A stretch of 56,414 bases of DNA from Oscillospiraceae bacterium (GTDB lineage Bacteria > Bacillota > Clostridia > Oscillospirales > SIG627), in assembly GCA_015065085.1 (NCBI GenBank), contig SVQW01000017.1, positions 1 through 56,414 of the forward strand, written 5' to 3'. The first letter of the stretch is position 1; each line of letters starts with the position of its first letter. The translations under genes were made by a program, and so were the position numbers. Below, one piece after another: positions 24,095-32,804 of this stretch. The notes under the pieces were generated by a model that saw only the letters and a program-made list of their open reading frames with translations, was not told the origin of the DNA and did not search any database.

Positions 24095-26176
24095 ATGTTT
24101 ATAAAAGCTAAGCCGATATGGCTCAAAAATCTGGAAAACGAAATGAACATTCAGGCGCTTTTCACCGCCGAATTTTCAAAACATGAAAGCCTCGCACTTA
24201 AGATAACAGGTGCCACCGCATACCGAGTTTATATAAACGACGCTCTTGTTCACTACGGTCCCGCACGTACAGCGGGCGGATATGCCAGAGTTGACGTTGT
24301 ACCCGTATGCGACAGCATTATAAGAGACAAAAATATTATAAGAATAGAAGCAGTAAACTACCACTGTATGTCATATTCTTTTGTCTGCCAGACAGGCTTC
24401 CTGCAAGCAGAAATAGTTAGCGGAAATGAGGTCATAGCGGCAACAGGTTATGATTTCAAAGCTTTCCGCGTAAGCGCAAGAGCTCAGAAGGTCATGAGAT
24501 ATTCCGGTCAGCGTTGCTTTACCGAGGTGTGGGATACCTCAATCGCGGACGAGCAACACGAAATATGCTTCCCCGACATACACATAGAGTATCTTGAGCG
24601 CCATGCTCCCCTGCCGGACCTTACCGAAGTAACGGCCGATGCCATTACTCAAATAGGCAATTTCAGTTACCTTGAAGAAGAATATCCCCACAGAAAGCAA
24701 CACTTCATAAACGAAATAAACATTGCAAAAGACGGAAAAATCATTCCCGATACAGCATTTACCTTGGACGAAATCGACCAAAAACCAATGTACATCTTCG
24801 ACCAGCTGGACTATACCTTTGCAGAGGATAAAAAGTCTCTCGGCTCGGTGATTTCAAAAGGAAAGTACGCATTTTTCGACCTGAAAAAGAACATAACAGG
24901 CATGATACGCCTCAAATTCAACGCAAAAACCAACTCAAAAATCATAGTTGCCTTTGATGAAAAACTGGTCGACAGTAAAATAAACCATGCTATTTGGGCT
25001 ACCGTCAATATAGTCCAGCTCTCTGCCACGGGTAAACAGGACTTTTCCTTCTTCGAGATATACGGCTTCAGATATGCGGCGGTGTTCGTGCTGGAGGGCG
25101 AAATTGAGTTAGACAGTTTCTCTGTAATTCAGTATAAAAACCCCATAAAAAATACTCCGGCACTCAAATGTGACGATCCTCTTGTTCAGGGCATATACAC
25201 CGCGGCAGCAGAAACTCTCAGGCAGAATTCCGTAGATATATACATGGATTGTCCTACCCGTGAACGCGCCGGCTGGCTGTGCGACAGCTACTACTCCGCG
25301 CAAGCAGAATACGCCTTTACAGGCAAAACCGATGTTGAAGACGATTTTGTTGAAAACTATCTGCTGCAGCGCTGTCCCGATATTCCTGAGGGAATGCTCC
25401 CCAAGTGTTACCCCGCAAACCACCTAAACAAAACCTTCATCCCCCAATGGGCAATGTGGTTTGTGCTGGAAATAGAGCAATATGTACAGCGCAAGCCCGA
25501 TTTTGACCTGAAACGCTTTGAACCTGTTGCCTACAATCTTCTCAAATATTTTGCACCGTTTGAAAACGAATACCGTCTTTTGGAAAACCTGCCCGGCTGG
25601 AACTTTGTTGAATGGTCACAGGCAAACAACTGGACAAAGGGCGTAAACTTCCCGACAAATATGCTGTACAGCGAAACACTGTGCATCATCGGACGTCTGT
25701 TCAACGACGGCAAGCTAATCGAGAAAGCGGCAAAAATACGTGATGCTATCGTGCATCTTTCCTATAACGGCACCTTCTTCTGCGACCAGGCATACAGAAA
25801 CGAAAGCAATGAGCTTATCACTTATCCCGACCGCATTACCGAGGTTTGCCAATACTACGCATTCCGTTTCCGTGTTGCGGACAAGGAGAATTTCCCCAAG
25901 CTTTATGACATCCTTCTCACCGACTTTTACCCCAACACTACCATGTGGCCCGACATACCCAAGGTAAATGCCTTTATGGGTATGTACATACGCATGGAGC
26001 TTCTCAGAGAGTGGGGCAAAAACGAAATACTGGTAAAAGAAATAAAAGACTTCTTCCAGCACATGGCACAGCACACAGGTACTCTGTGGGAGCATAAAGA
26101 CATGACAGCCGGCAGCCTTAACCATGGCTTTGCATCCTATGTAGGCGGGCTTCTTCTTGAAATATTCAACAAATGA
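24095..26176 (+). CDS. GH78-like alpha-L-rhamnosidase, copy B
   Basis: This tandem paralogue of the previous gene is also 693 residues, with the same catalytic motifs (DCPTRERAGW, TLWEHKD). Most of the sequence is close to identical, but two blocks differ: residues 160-235 and about 425-450, near the active-site loops. The gene starts 12 bases after copy A with an AGGAG ribosome binding site, and the hairpin element begins three bases after its stop. Keeping both catalytic motifs suggests both copies are active, possibly with different substrate preferences. Confidence 0.82.
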   Translation: MFIKAKPIWLKNLENEMNIQALFTAEFSKHESLALKITGATAYRVYINDALVHYGPARTAGGYARVDVVPVCDSIIRDKNIIRIEAVNYHCMSYSFVCQTGFLQAEIVSGNEVIAATGYDFKAFRVSARAQKVMRYSGQRCFTEVWDTSIADEQHEICFPDIHIEYLERHAPLPDLTEVTADAITQIGNFSYLEEEYPHRKQHFINEINIAKDGKIIPDTAFTLDEIDQKPMYIFDQLDYTFAEDKKSLGSVISKGKYAFFDLKKNITGMIRLKFNAKTNSKIIVAFDEKLVDSKINHAIWATVNIVQLSATGKQDFSFFEIYGFRYAAVFVLEGEIELDSFSVIQYKNPIKNTPALKCDDPLVQGIYTAAAETLRQNSVDIYMDCPTRERAGWLCDSYYSAQAEYAFTGKTDVEDDFVENYLLQRCPDIPEGMLPKCYPANHLNKTFIPQWAMWFVLEIEQYVQRKPDFDLKRFEPVAYNLLKYFAPFENEYRLLENLPGWNFVEWSQANNWTKGVNFPTNMLYSETLCIIGRLFNDGKLIEKAAKIRDAIVHLSYNGTFFCDQAYRNESNELITYPDRITEVCQYYAFRFRVADKENFPKLYDILLTDFYPNTTMWPDIPKVNAFMGMYIRMELLREWGKNEILVKEIKDFFQHMAQHTGTLWEHKDMTAGSLNHGFASYVGGLLLEIFNK

Positions 26177-26178
26177 TA

Positions 26179-26505
26179 AAAAAATAAATGTCAGCATTAG
26201 CGCAGTGTCCGGGGGACACTGCGCAGCGATATAAATTCCTGCGGAATTTGATATATGTGCTTCGCACTCGATATGCCGTAAGCGGCGCGATATGTCACTT
26301 CGTGACGAGAATTTATATTATACCGCATTCGGTTTTTTAAACCGAATATATCGCATTTGCGTAAGCAAATATATCGCGTTGTCGCAAGACAACATATCAC
26401 CGGATAAATAAAACCTCTGAATTCGGTTTTTCATGCCGTTTTCAGAGGTTTTTTCTTATTTAACTATCCTTTAGAACACAATACATTTGCTGACATTTAT
26501 TTTTT
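26179..26505. repeat. TIR-bounded mini-hairpin element (copy 2, full)
   Basis: An 18-bp perfect inverted repeat (AAAAAATAAATGTCAGCA at 26179-26196; complement at 26488-26505) bounds the whole intergenic region. Inside are eight short hairpins: 26200-26224 (11-bp stem), 26233-26249, 26257-26267, 26275-26286, 26294-26306, 26327-26347, 26355-26370 and 26378-26393. Most are separated by short AT-rich linkers (ATAT, often ATATCGC). A terminator at 26410-26456 follows. The ends lie three and five bases from the flanking stop codons. I see no target-site duplication and no coding frame. Confidence 0.8.
26410..26456. terminator. Bidirectional terminator inside the hairpin element
   Basis: The 12-bp stem AAAACCTCTGAA/TTCAGAGGTTTT (26410-26421 and 26441-26452) is followed by a T-rich tract on the plus strand and TTTT on the minus strand. 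It would end transcription of both the rhamnosidase run and the converging PII-like operon. Confidence 0.75.
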
Positions 26506-26510
26506 GTTTC

Positions 26511-27197
26511 TTATTCGTCATCCTGGTCGCTCAGACCCAGCGCGGTGTCAATGGGAAGAGATATAACCATTCCCTTTGCCTCGCTGTGAGCACCGCATTT
26601 TTCGCTTATTTCTTTCATAATGCTCAATTTGTTATCTTTATTCGCAACAATAAGCACCATATCCTTTTCTTCCTGCAAAGACACGCCCCACACGGTTGCC
26701 TGCTCGTTTCCTATGCAACGGCTGGGCACTACCGTACCGCCTCTTGCACCTGCGCCGCGTGCCGCTTCCATAACCTTTTCGCTGTATCCCTGGTTTACCG
26801 CCGCAATTATAAGATAATGCTTTATATCATTCATTTTTGTTTCAACCTCTCTTTGACGGTTATTTTCAAGTTGTCCTGTCATACGTACCAATATATTACT
26901 TGCGCCCGAAAGCGGAAGCGTAAATGCAATTCCGCTGTTAACGGTGCTCAGCTTAAGCTCACGTTTTAATTTTCTGAGCATTTTACCCGCAAAAACACCG
27001 GGCAAAAAAGTTATCAGCACGCATCTTTCGGGAGAACCAAGTCCCAGTACGTCAATCATTTCACTGGAGGCGGTGCCCACCGCGTTCCAGTCATACTGGA
27101 TGGGAACATCGGCGGCACGGAACATTTCATTGGCTTTTTCCGCCAGCTTATGAGTCGTTATAACAATTAGCGCGTGAAGATCAATAGAATTATTCAT
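26511..27197 (-). CDS. Tandem PII-like (P-II family) regulatory protein
   Basis: The 228-residue protein contains two PII-type ferredoxin-like halves. The C-terminal half (from about residue 120) is the clearer one: LIIAAVNQGYSEKVMEAARGAGARGGTVV matches the PII core and the GARGGT signature. The N-terminal half (LIVITTHKLAEKANEMFRAADVP) has lost it. PII proteins sense ATP/ADP and 2-oxoglutarate and bind transporters or enzymes to control them. Its gene lies seven bases after the DUF1538 membrane gene in the same operon, so it probably regulates that protein. Confidence 0.8.
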   Translation of the reverse strand: MNNSIDLHALIVITTHKLAEKANEMFRAADVPIQYDWNAVGTASSEMIDVLGLGSPERCVLITFLPGVFAGKMLRKLKRELKLSTVNSGIAFTLPLSGASNILVRMTGQLENNRQREVETKMNDIKHYLIIAAVNQGYSEKVMEAARGAGARGGTVVPSRCIGNEQATVWGVSLQEEKDMVLIVANKDNKLSIMKEISEKCGAHSEAKGMVISLPIDTALGLSDQDDE

Positions 27198-27203
27198 ATC
27201 GCC

Positions 27204-28730
27204 TTATTCCTCCTCAAATTCAATAATATCGTCGCCGTCATCGGGAAGTGCATTTTCGGGCTGTACGGCGGCAAGCTGTTTATTAAGTCTGACTTTATAG
27301 GTTAAGCCCATTATCTGCACGGCAATAAGCGGAGTGAGCGCAACCATGGCAACCGCACCGAAGGCGTCTGTCATTATATTTCCGCCCAGCGCCTTGCAGG
27401 CGCCTATACAAAGGGGCAGAAGAAAGGTTGAGGTCATGGGACCGCTGGCAACTCCGCCCGAGTCAAAGGCTATACCCACAAATATTTTCGGTACGTATCT
27501 AGACATTACAAGAGCTATTATATATCCCGGGACAATTATGATAAGTATGGGAATGCCGGTAAGTATTCTGAGCATTGCAAGCCCGATACTGACCGCAACA
27601 CCTACCGAGAGACAACGGTTCATTGCCTTTGCGGAAACCGTACCGCTTGTAACCGACTGCACCTGGCGGTTGAGTATCTGTATTGCAGGCTCGGCTTTAA
27701 CAATAAAATATCCTATAAGCATGCCGATGGGAACAAGTATCCACTTTTGTCCGCCCTTTGCAAGCTCGCTTCCCAAAAGAGAGCCTACCGGTGCAAAGCC
27801 TACATTAACACCGCACAAAAACATTACAAGACCTACGTATGTATAAATAAAGCCCACTACAATACGAAGCTTCTGTATGCGCTGATATCTGTGGCTGAAA
27901 AGCTGAAAAATTACAAACACCGCAAAAATAGGGGCAAGCGAGATAAAAACTTCTTTTGCATAATGAGGGATTTCGCGTGCAAAAGCACGGAAAACATCCT
28001 GCATTGTTTCCACTTCCACTATGACAGGGGTTGTATCGGTAACACCCTCGCTGCGGAAAAACATTCCCAGTATCATAACAGCAAGTATAGGGCCTACACT
28101 GGAAAGAGCAACAAGACCGAAGCTGTCGCTGGAGGCGTCCTTGTCACCGCGCATTACGGTAAGACCAACACCCATTGCCATAATAAACGGAACAGTTATG
28201 GGACCTGTGGTAACTCCGCCCGAGTCAAAGGCTACCGACAGAAAATCAGACGGCACAAAAAACGACAACACAAGAAGTCCCGCGTAAAGCATCATTAGAA
28301 GTGTGGAAAGATCGATTTTGAATATTATTCTCAGTACAGCCGTAGCAAAAAATATACCTACGCCTATTGCAACCGTCCAGATAAGTGTTGCATTGGGCAC
28401 GGACGGCACCTGATTTGAAAGCACCTGAAGGTCAGGCTCGGCAACCGTAATGAGAATACCCATCAGGAGACTGACGGTAAGTATAAACCAGCGCTTATTG
28501 GACTTGGCAAGTCCTGCGCCTATACCCTCGCCCAATGGGCTCATGGCAGTTTCTGCACCCAGCTGGAATGTACCCATACCTATAATGAGCATTACCGCGC
28601 CAACAAAGAACATCATCATGTTTCCCACGCCAAGCGGAATCATGAAAATACTCAGCACCAGCACAATACCCGTTATAGGCAATACCTCCGAGAGAGATTC
28701 AAGGATATTCGTTTTGAGCTTTGAATTCAT
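27204..28730 (-). CDS. DUF1538 integral membrane protein
   Basis: The 508-residue protein has about twelve hydrophobic segments and an internal duplication of about 250 residues: AFDSGGVTTGPIT near 168 and AFDSGGVASGPMT near 420, with TVAEPDLQVLSNQV and VKAEPAIQILNRQV in each half. This is the DUF1538 architecture, which resembles a transporter with inverted or repeated halves. Function is not established. The PII-like gene next to it suggests uptake or export under nitrogen/energy control. The C-terminus is acidic. Confidence 0.8.
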   Translation of the reverse strand: MNSKLKTNILESLSEVLPITGIVLVLSIFMIPLGVGNMMMFFVGAVMLIIGMGTFQLGAETAMSPLGEGIGAGLAKSNKRWFILTVSLLMGILITVAEPDLQVLSNQVPSVPNATLIWTVAIGVGIFFATAVLRIIFKIDLSTLLMMLYAGLLVLSFFVPSDFLSVAFDSGGVTTGPITVPFIMAMGVGLTVMRGDKDASSDSFGLVALSSVGPILAVMILGMFFRSEGVTDTTPVIVEVETMQDVFRAFAREIPHYAKEVFISLAPIFAVFVIFQLFSHRYQRIQKLRIVVGFIYTYVGLVMFLCGVNVGFAPVGSLLGSELAKGGQKWILVPIGMLIGYFIVKAEPAIQILNRQVQSVTSGTVSAKAMNRCLSVGVAVSIGLAMLRILTGIPILIIIVPGYIIALVMSRYVPKIFVGIAFDSGGVASGPMTSTFLLPLCIGACKALGGNIMTDAFGAVAMVALTPLIAVQIMGLTYKVRLNKQLAAVQPENALPDDGDDIIEFEEE

Positions 28731-28849
28731 TGAACTGTCCTCTTTCGTATGTTTTGCGTAACTAAATACCTACATATTATAACTTATAAATGCCCGCAGG
28801 TCAACCGAACAAATGATAAAATAACAAAAAGTTTACACCGTTTTGTAAC

Positions 28850-28893
28850 AAAGGCTGTAAAAAATCAACTGCGATTTTTTACAGCCTTTTTTA
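28850..28893. terminator. Hairpin between the DUF1538 and KDPG aldolase genes
   Basis: A 17-bp perfect stem (AAAGGCTGTAAAAAATC with its complement) ends in T on the plus strand and TTTGTT on the minus strand. It lies just past the stop of the KDPG aldolase gene and probably terminates it. Confidence 0.7.
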
Positions 28894-28898
28894 CTGCT

Positions 28899-29549
28899 TT
28901 ACTGCTTCACCGCGTCGGCAAAAAGCCTTGCCTGCTCGGTTATTCTGCCAAATTCGCCGTCATCAACCCATTTGCCGTTGACTATGGCGCTTCCAACGCC
29001 TATGCCGTATGCGCCTGCCTTCATGAAATCGGGGGCGTTTTCGGGGGTTACACCGCCTACCGCAAGGAATTTTATGTGGCTCAACGGGGCGCGCAGTGCC
29101 TTAAGATACTTGTCCGCGCCGTCCGTGCAGGGGAAAAGCTTTACGAAATCCGCGCCTGCGTTGTGTGCCTTTTTACATTCGGTGGCTGTGTATGCACCGG
29201 GAAGAGAAACCATATCAAGCTCTATGGTACGCTTTATGACCTCCTCGTCGGTGTCGGGAGAAACGATATATTCCGCTCCTGCCGATTTTGCCATCTCAGC
29301 CTGCTCGACCGTTATGACCGTGCCTGCTCCTACTGTCATTTTATCTCCCATTTCCGCCTTTATTGCGCTTATGGCGCTCATAGTATCCTTAAAGGTTTCG
29401 GGAGCCTTCTGGTTAAATGTAACCTCAACCAGCCTTACACCGCCCTCATAAAGAGCTTTCGCCGCAAGCACTGCTTTGTCGGTTGCCACACCGCGCATTA
29501 TGGCAATCACCTTGTATTGCTCTATTTTTCTAATTACCTCTTCTCTCAT
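28899..29549 (-). CDS. eda: KDPG/KHG aldolase
   Basis: A class I aldolase that splits 2-keto-3-deoxy-6-phosphogluconate into pyruvate and glyceraldehyde-3-phosphate, the last step of Entner-Doudoroff and uronate catabolism. The 216 residues are the usual length. The Schiff-base lysine is in DFVKLFPC near residue 137, the catalytic glutamate in VEVTFNQ near 42, and the loop MTVGAGTVI is conserved. It has AGAGGA upstream of ATG 29549 and follows trmO by 17 bases. It could serve pectin-derived galacturonate here (inference). Confidence 0.93.
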   Translation of the reverse strand: MREEVIRKIEQYKVIAIMRGVATDKAVLAAKALYEGGVRLVEVTFNQKAPETFKDTMSAISAIKAEMGDKMTVGAGTVITVEQAEMAKSAGAEYIVSPDTDEEVIKRTIELDMVSLPGAYTATECKKAHNAGADFVKLFPCTDGADKYLKALRAPLSHIKFLAVGGVTPENAPDFMKAGAYGIGVGSAIVNGKWVDDGEFGRITEQARLFADAVKQ

Positions 29550-29566
29550 CGGACATTCCTCTTTCT

Positions 29567-30265
29567 TTATAATTTATCCGTTCCCACTACCGTGAGAACA
29601 CCGCTTTTAACCTCAAAATGCACATCAAAGCCCGCAAATTTCATGCTGTACACCCTGTCGGGTTCATCATGGTAAGCAGGCCTGGGGTCCTCCGCAAGAC
29701 ACTGGATAAGTGCTTCCCTTTTTTCGCGGGGAATTAATTCAAGAAGCTCAGGCGGAAAAACCACCTGCACATAAAAATCCCTTTTTGCTTCGGAATAACC
29801 GCCTTTTGCCTCGGTACGGCAATCCGCCAGCGGAATATACGGCTTTATGTCGTAAATGGGGGTCATATCCAGTAAATCAACTCCCGAAACGATAAGAACA
29901 TCACCGTCCTTTTCGTCTTTTTCCACACGCTCCAGCTTGACGCAGGAAAGCCCTATGGGGTTCGGGCGAAAGGGTGAACGGCTGGCAAACACACCCACAC
30001 GGGTGTTACCGCCAAGCCTTGGAGGGCGGACGGTGGGAGACCACCCATCCCTGTGTGCAAGTGAAAAATCAAAAATCAGCCAGAGATGCGAAAAATCCTC
30101 TATTCCCCGAAGTGCATCGGGATTTCTGTATTGCGGCTCAAAAACCACTCTTCCCGTCAGTGACGAAGCACGTCCGCTCTGGCGCGGAATACCGAATTTT
30201 TCGGTAAAATCCGTTCGGATGTACGCTATCGGGGTTATTGTTATGTTATTTTCACCGCCGCTCAT
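29567..30265 (-). CDS. trmO: tRNA (N6-threonylcarbamoyladenosine(37)-N6)-methyltransferase TrmO
   Basis: This enzyme uses SAM to methylate t6A37 in tRNA. The 232-residue protein has the TsaA/UPF0066 fold: PIAYIRTDFTEKFGIPRQSG at the start, EDFSHLWLIFDF, GVFASRSPFRPNPIGLSCV (the SAM-loop signature) and VDLLDMTPIYDIKPY. The C-terminal extension reaching LIQCLAEDPRPAYH is typical of TrmO. It may share a transcript with eda 17 bases downstream. The start at 30265 has only a weak ribosome binding site. Confidence 0.92.
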   Translation of the reverse strand: MSGGENNITITPIAYIRTDFTEKFGIPRQSGRASSLTGRVVFEPQYRNPDALRGIEDFSHLWLIFDFSLAHRDGWSPTVRPPRLGGNTRVGVFASRSPFRPNPIGLSCVKLERVEKDEKDGDVLIVSGVDLLDMTPIYDIKPYIPLADCRTEAKGGYSEAKRDFYVQVVFPPELLELIPREKREALIQCLAEDPRPAYHDEPDRVYSMKFAGFDVHFEVKSGVLTVVGTDKL

Positions 30266-30330
30266 ATCAAAAGCCCGTTTCTGTCTGATTTGGTTTTATT
30301 ATTTTCATGTATGAACGCTCCGAAAAAATA

Positions 30331-32415
30331 TTATTTAATGCCGTCAATGGTCCAGCGGTTGGGCTTACGGAACTTATCAAGCTCGGTAGTCTGCACATGG
30401 TCAAGCAGACGAAGCTTCCATTCCAGACGCGCCGGGTCGCACACATATTCCATTCTGGGATCCCAACCCAGACGTGAGTCACATTCCGCAAGGGGCAGTG
30501 CGCGTTTTACATTTTCACGCTCGCTGTCAAGGATTCTCTCACACTCGCAAATAAGTTTTTCGATTTCGTTTCTGTCGTTTGCCACGGGAAGAGCATGTGT
30601 GGCTGTGTACCAGTCCTTGGCGTTGATTCCCGAGGTTACAACACATTCCATATAATGTCCGAGATTTATAAGATAAGCGTACTCATCATTTATCTGTCCC
30701 ACAGCTTCAAGCTGTTTTCTTCCTTCTTCGAGAAGACCCAGCATTTTTACAAGCCGTGCTCTCTGATACGGCATACGAAGTCCCGAGGGAGCAAAGGAGG
30801 TCTGATGTGTACCGTTATGAGGTCTGTAAGCGGAATCCATAAAATAACCCTTTGAACAGCCGTCGGCAGGGTATTTGTACTTTCCTGCAATGCTGAACGG
30901 GAAGGACGGGCCTACACGGAATGCTCCGCACTGCTCCTCGCCGGAGGGAGAAAGCAGTCTTATGGCTTCACTCCACAGCGAAAGTGCCGAAATGATTTCA
31001 TTTTCATGACCTGCACCGAAATGACGGCGCATAATGCGTACAAGCTCACCGTCGGTATCGGTACAGCCGGTATCATACATGAATTTTATCATTTCGCTGA
31101 TAATGGACGGCATAAAGCCATACTGGTGGCTTTCCATAATACCTGAAATGTTATATTTTTTCTTACAATCAATAACTGCCGCCGCACGGTTACGCCACTG
31201 CTGAGGCATGGGCTGATAAGGTACACCGCCCATATCCCATGTGTTACCGCCGGTATTTGTCATTGCATAAAGGCGTATTCCGCACTCGTGTGCCACCTCC
31301 GCCTCGCTTATAAAGTAACGTCCCGGGCCGGCAAAGGACAATGTATAGTCATAAACCTGCTCATATACATCACCGCCCAGATGGATAGGCTCAAAGGTCT
31401 CAAAGGTAACAAGAAGGCTTACGTCGCGGGGCAGACTGCGTATAAGCGCCTGACGTGCCGCGGTATCCGCATAGCCCCAGTTATAGCTCCAGAATACAAT
31501 GTCCGCATCGGGGGTGTAGCGGTTGATGATGGATTTGATTTTGGAAAGCCAGGGGGCATAATCGGTACAGGGCCAGAAATCCGCAGAGGGCTTGTCGGCA
31601 GGTATGCCGTCCACGTGGTTTGCGTCATAAGGAAGCGGTGAAGCGTTGGGGTCTCTTGTGGGGAAGCCAACGCTCTCGCCCACCAGAACAACGCCCTTAA
31701 GCCCCGGGCACTGACGGAACAGTGCTCCGTAGGTGCTTTCGTAATGTCCGTCTGCGGCAGGGTCATCGGGATGGCAAAGACTGCGGTAGTAGCTGTATGC
31801 ATAAACATCTATACCCCACTTAGCCGCACGGCGGATAAGGTCATTAAAATCGGTATAACCGCGCAGGGAAGAATTTTTGCCGGTAGTCATAACAAGCACA
31901 GCATCCATTCCCGCATGGGCGATCTGTGCCAGGTGCCAGTCGGGAAATTCGTCCAGCATATAGCCCGAATGGGTCATACGGGGAGCAAAAAGAGGTGCCC
32001 GCTCGGTCGTGCCGAATTTGATAAAGGGCGCAAATTCCGCGGACATTTCATCCTCCAGGAAGAAAAGCGCCTGTGCCGCGCCGCGCTCGTCGTGGGCGGT
32101 TATATCTATACCCTTTTCGGAAGCAGTAACCTTAAAGGCTTTATATGAACCGTATGAAGGGTCTATGGTAATATTGACACTGCCCTTGCCCGAGCGTGTG
32201 ATACGTGCGGAAATATTCATAGTGTCAAAAAGGTAATCACAAAAATCGCGTGCGGCAGTTATAATTACATCTCCCGCATCGGCATTAAGTGCAATAACAT
32301 CTCCGTCTTTAAAGGAGAAAGTGTTCTGAGGAACCGCAGGGAAATCGTAAAAACGCAGAGGATGAACCTTTTCAAGTCTCTCGCGGAATTGATACTTATT
32401 TTCTTTTTTCAGCAT
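30331..32415 (-). CDS. Putative glycoside hydrolase (GH20/GH67-like N-terminus)
   Basis: The 694-residue protein starts with an alpha-beta domain resembling those in front of GH20 and GH67 enzymes (AARDFCDYLFDTM, IDITAHDERGAAQALFFLEDEM), then a TIM-barrel-like region with candidate acids (VVLVGESVGFP, IVFWSYNWGYAD, LLVTFETFEP). No signal peptide is seen. The C-terminal half is helical. Family and substrate are not recognised. The ribosome binding site is GAGGTG. It is monocistronic, transcribed away from the Spo0A-like gene. Confidence 0.6.
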   Translation of the reverse strand: MLKKENKYQFRERLEKVHPLRFYDFPAVPQNTFSFKDGDVIALNADAGDVIITAARDFCDYLFDTMNISARITRSGKGSVNITIDPSYGSYKAFKVTASEKGIDITAHDERGAAQALFFLEDEMSAEFAPFIKFGTTERAPLFAPRMTHSGYMLDEFPDWHLAQIAHAGMDAVLVMTTGKNSSLRGYTDFNDLIRRAAKWGIDVYAYSYYRSLCHPDDPAADGHYESTYGALFRQCPGLKGVVLVGESVGFPTRDPNASPLPYDANHVDGIPADKPSADFWPCTDYAPWLSKIKSIINRYTPDADIVFWSYNWGYADTAARQALIRSLPRDVSLLVTFETFEPIHLGGDVYEQVYDYTLSFAGPGRYFISEAEVAHECGIRLYAMTNTGGNTWDMGGVPYQPMPQQWRNRAAAVIDCKKKYNISGIMESHQYGFMPSIISEMIKFMYDTGCTDTDGELVRIMRRHFGAGHENEIISALSLWSEAIRLLSPSGEEQCGAFRVGPSFPFSIAGKYKYPADGCSKGYFMDSAYRPHNGTHQTSFAPSGLRMPYQRARLVKMLGLLEEGRKQLEAVGQINDEYAYLINLGHYMECVVTSGINAKDWYTATHALPVANDRNEIEKLICECERILDSERENVKRALPLAECDSRLGWDPRMEYVCDPARLEWKLRLLDHVQTTELDKFRKPNRWTIDGIK

Positions 32416-32733
32416 AATAGCACCTCATAATGGATAAATAATGTAAAAACAAAGAAGACTAACTAATTATAGCATAGGATGTACAAAAAAACAAGAACAA
32501 AAGAGTAAGAATTTATATAATTATTTTCGCCAAATATATATTTTCAGCGTCGTAATACCGCAAAACATAAAGTAAAATTCACATTTATTACACCACATGT
32601 ACGTTTTATACAGCTTTCGACCTTTTTCGGCATAATTTAGGTTTATTGTTGTTCAAACTACGGCAAAATCATTACCATTTTTTGGTTAAACTCACAAAAT
32701 TGGTAATTATTGGTAATTTTATCGAAAAACCTA
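32416..32733. other. Long AT-rich intergenic region upstream of the Spo0A-like gene
   Basis: About 320 bases without a gene. It contains two copies of ATTGGTAA near 32700 (a third lies inside the promoter at about 32741), and a near-match to the Spo0A box (TTCGACC at 32616-32622; consensus TTCGACA). No hairpin or ORF stands out. The repeats may be operators for the downstream gene. Confidence 0.4.
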
Positions 32734-32763
32734 TTGACAATTATTGGTAAAATGTGGTATTAT
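32734..32763 (+). promoter_or_regulatory. Promoter of the Spo0A-like gene
   Basis: TTGACA (32734-32739) and TATTAT (32758-32763) are spaced by 18 bases. An ATTGGTAA copy lies inside the spacer, so its binding protein could control the promoter directly. Confidence 0.65.
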
Positions 32764-32804
32764 ATAACTGCAAAAGGAAAACGATATAAAGAGAGGGCAA
32801 AAAT

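Noticed and set aside
26197..26400. CRISPR array
   Set aside because: Regular spacing suggested it, but hairpin arms differ from unit to unit, only ATAT-type linkers recur, and there are no cas genes.
28749..29675. 308-residue plus-strand ORF
   Set aside because: It crosses a terminator and the KDPG aldolase gene in antisense.
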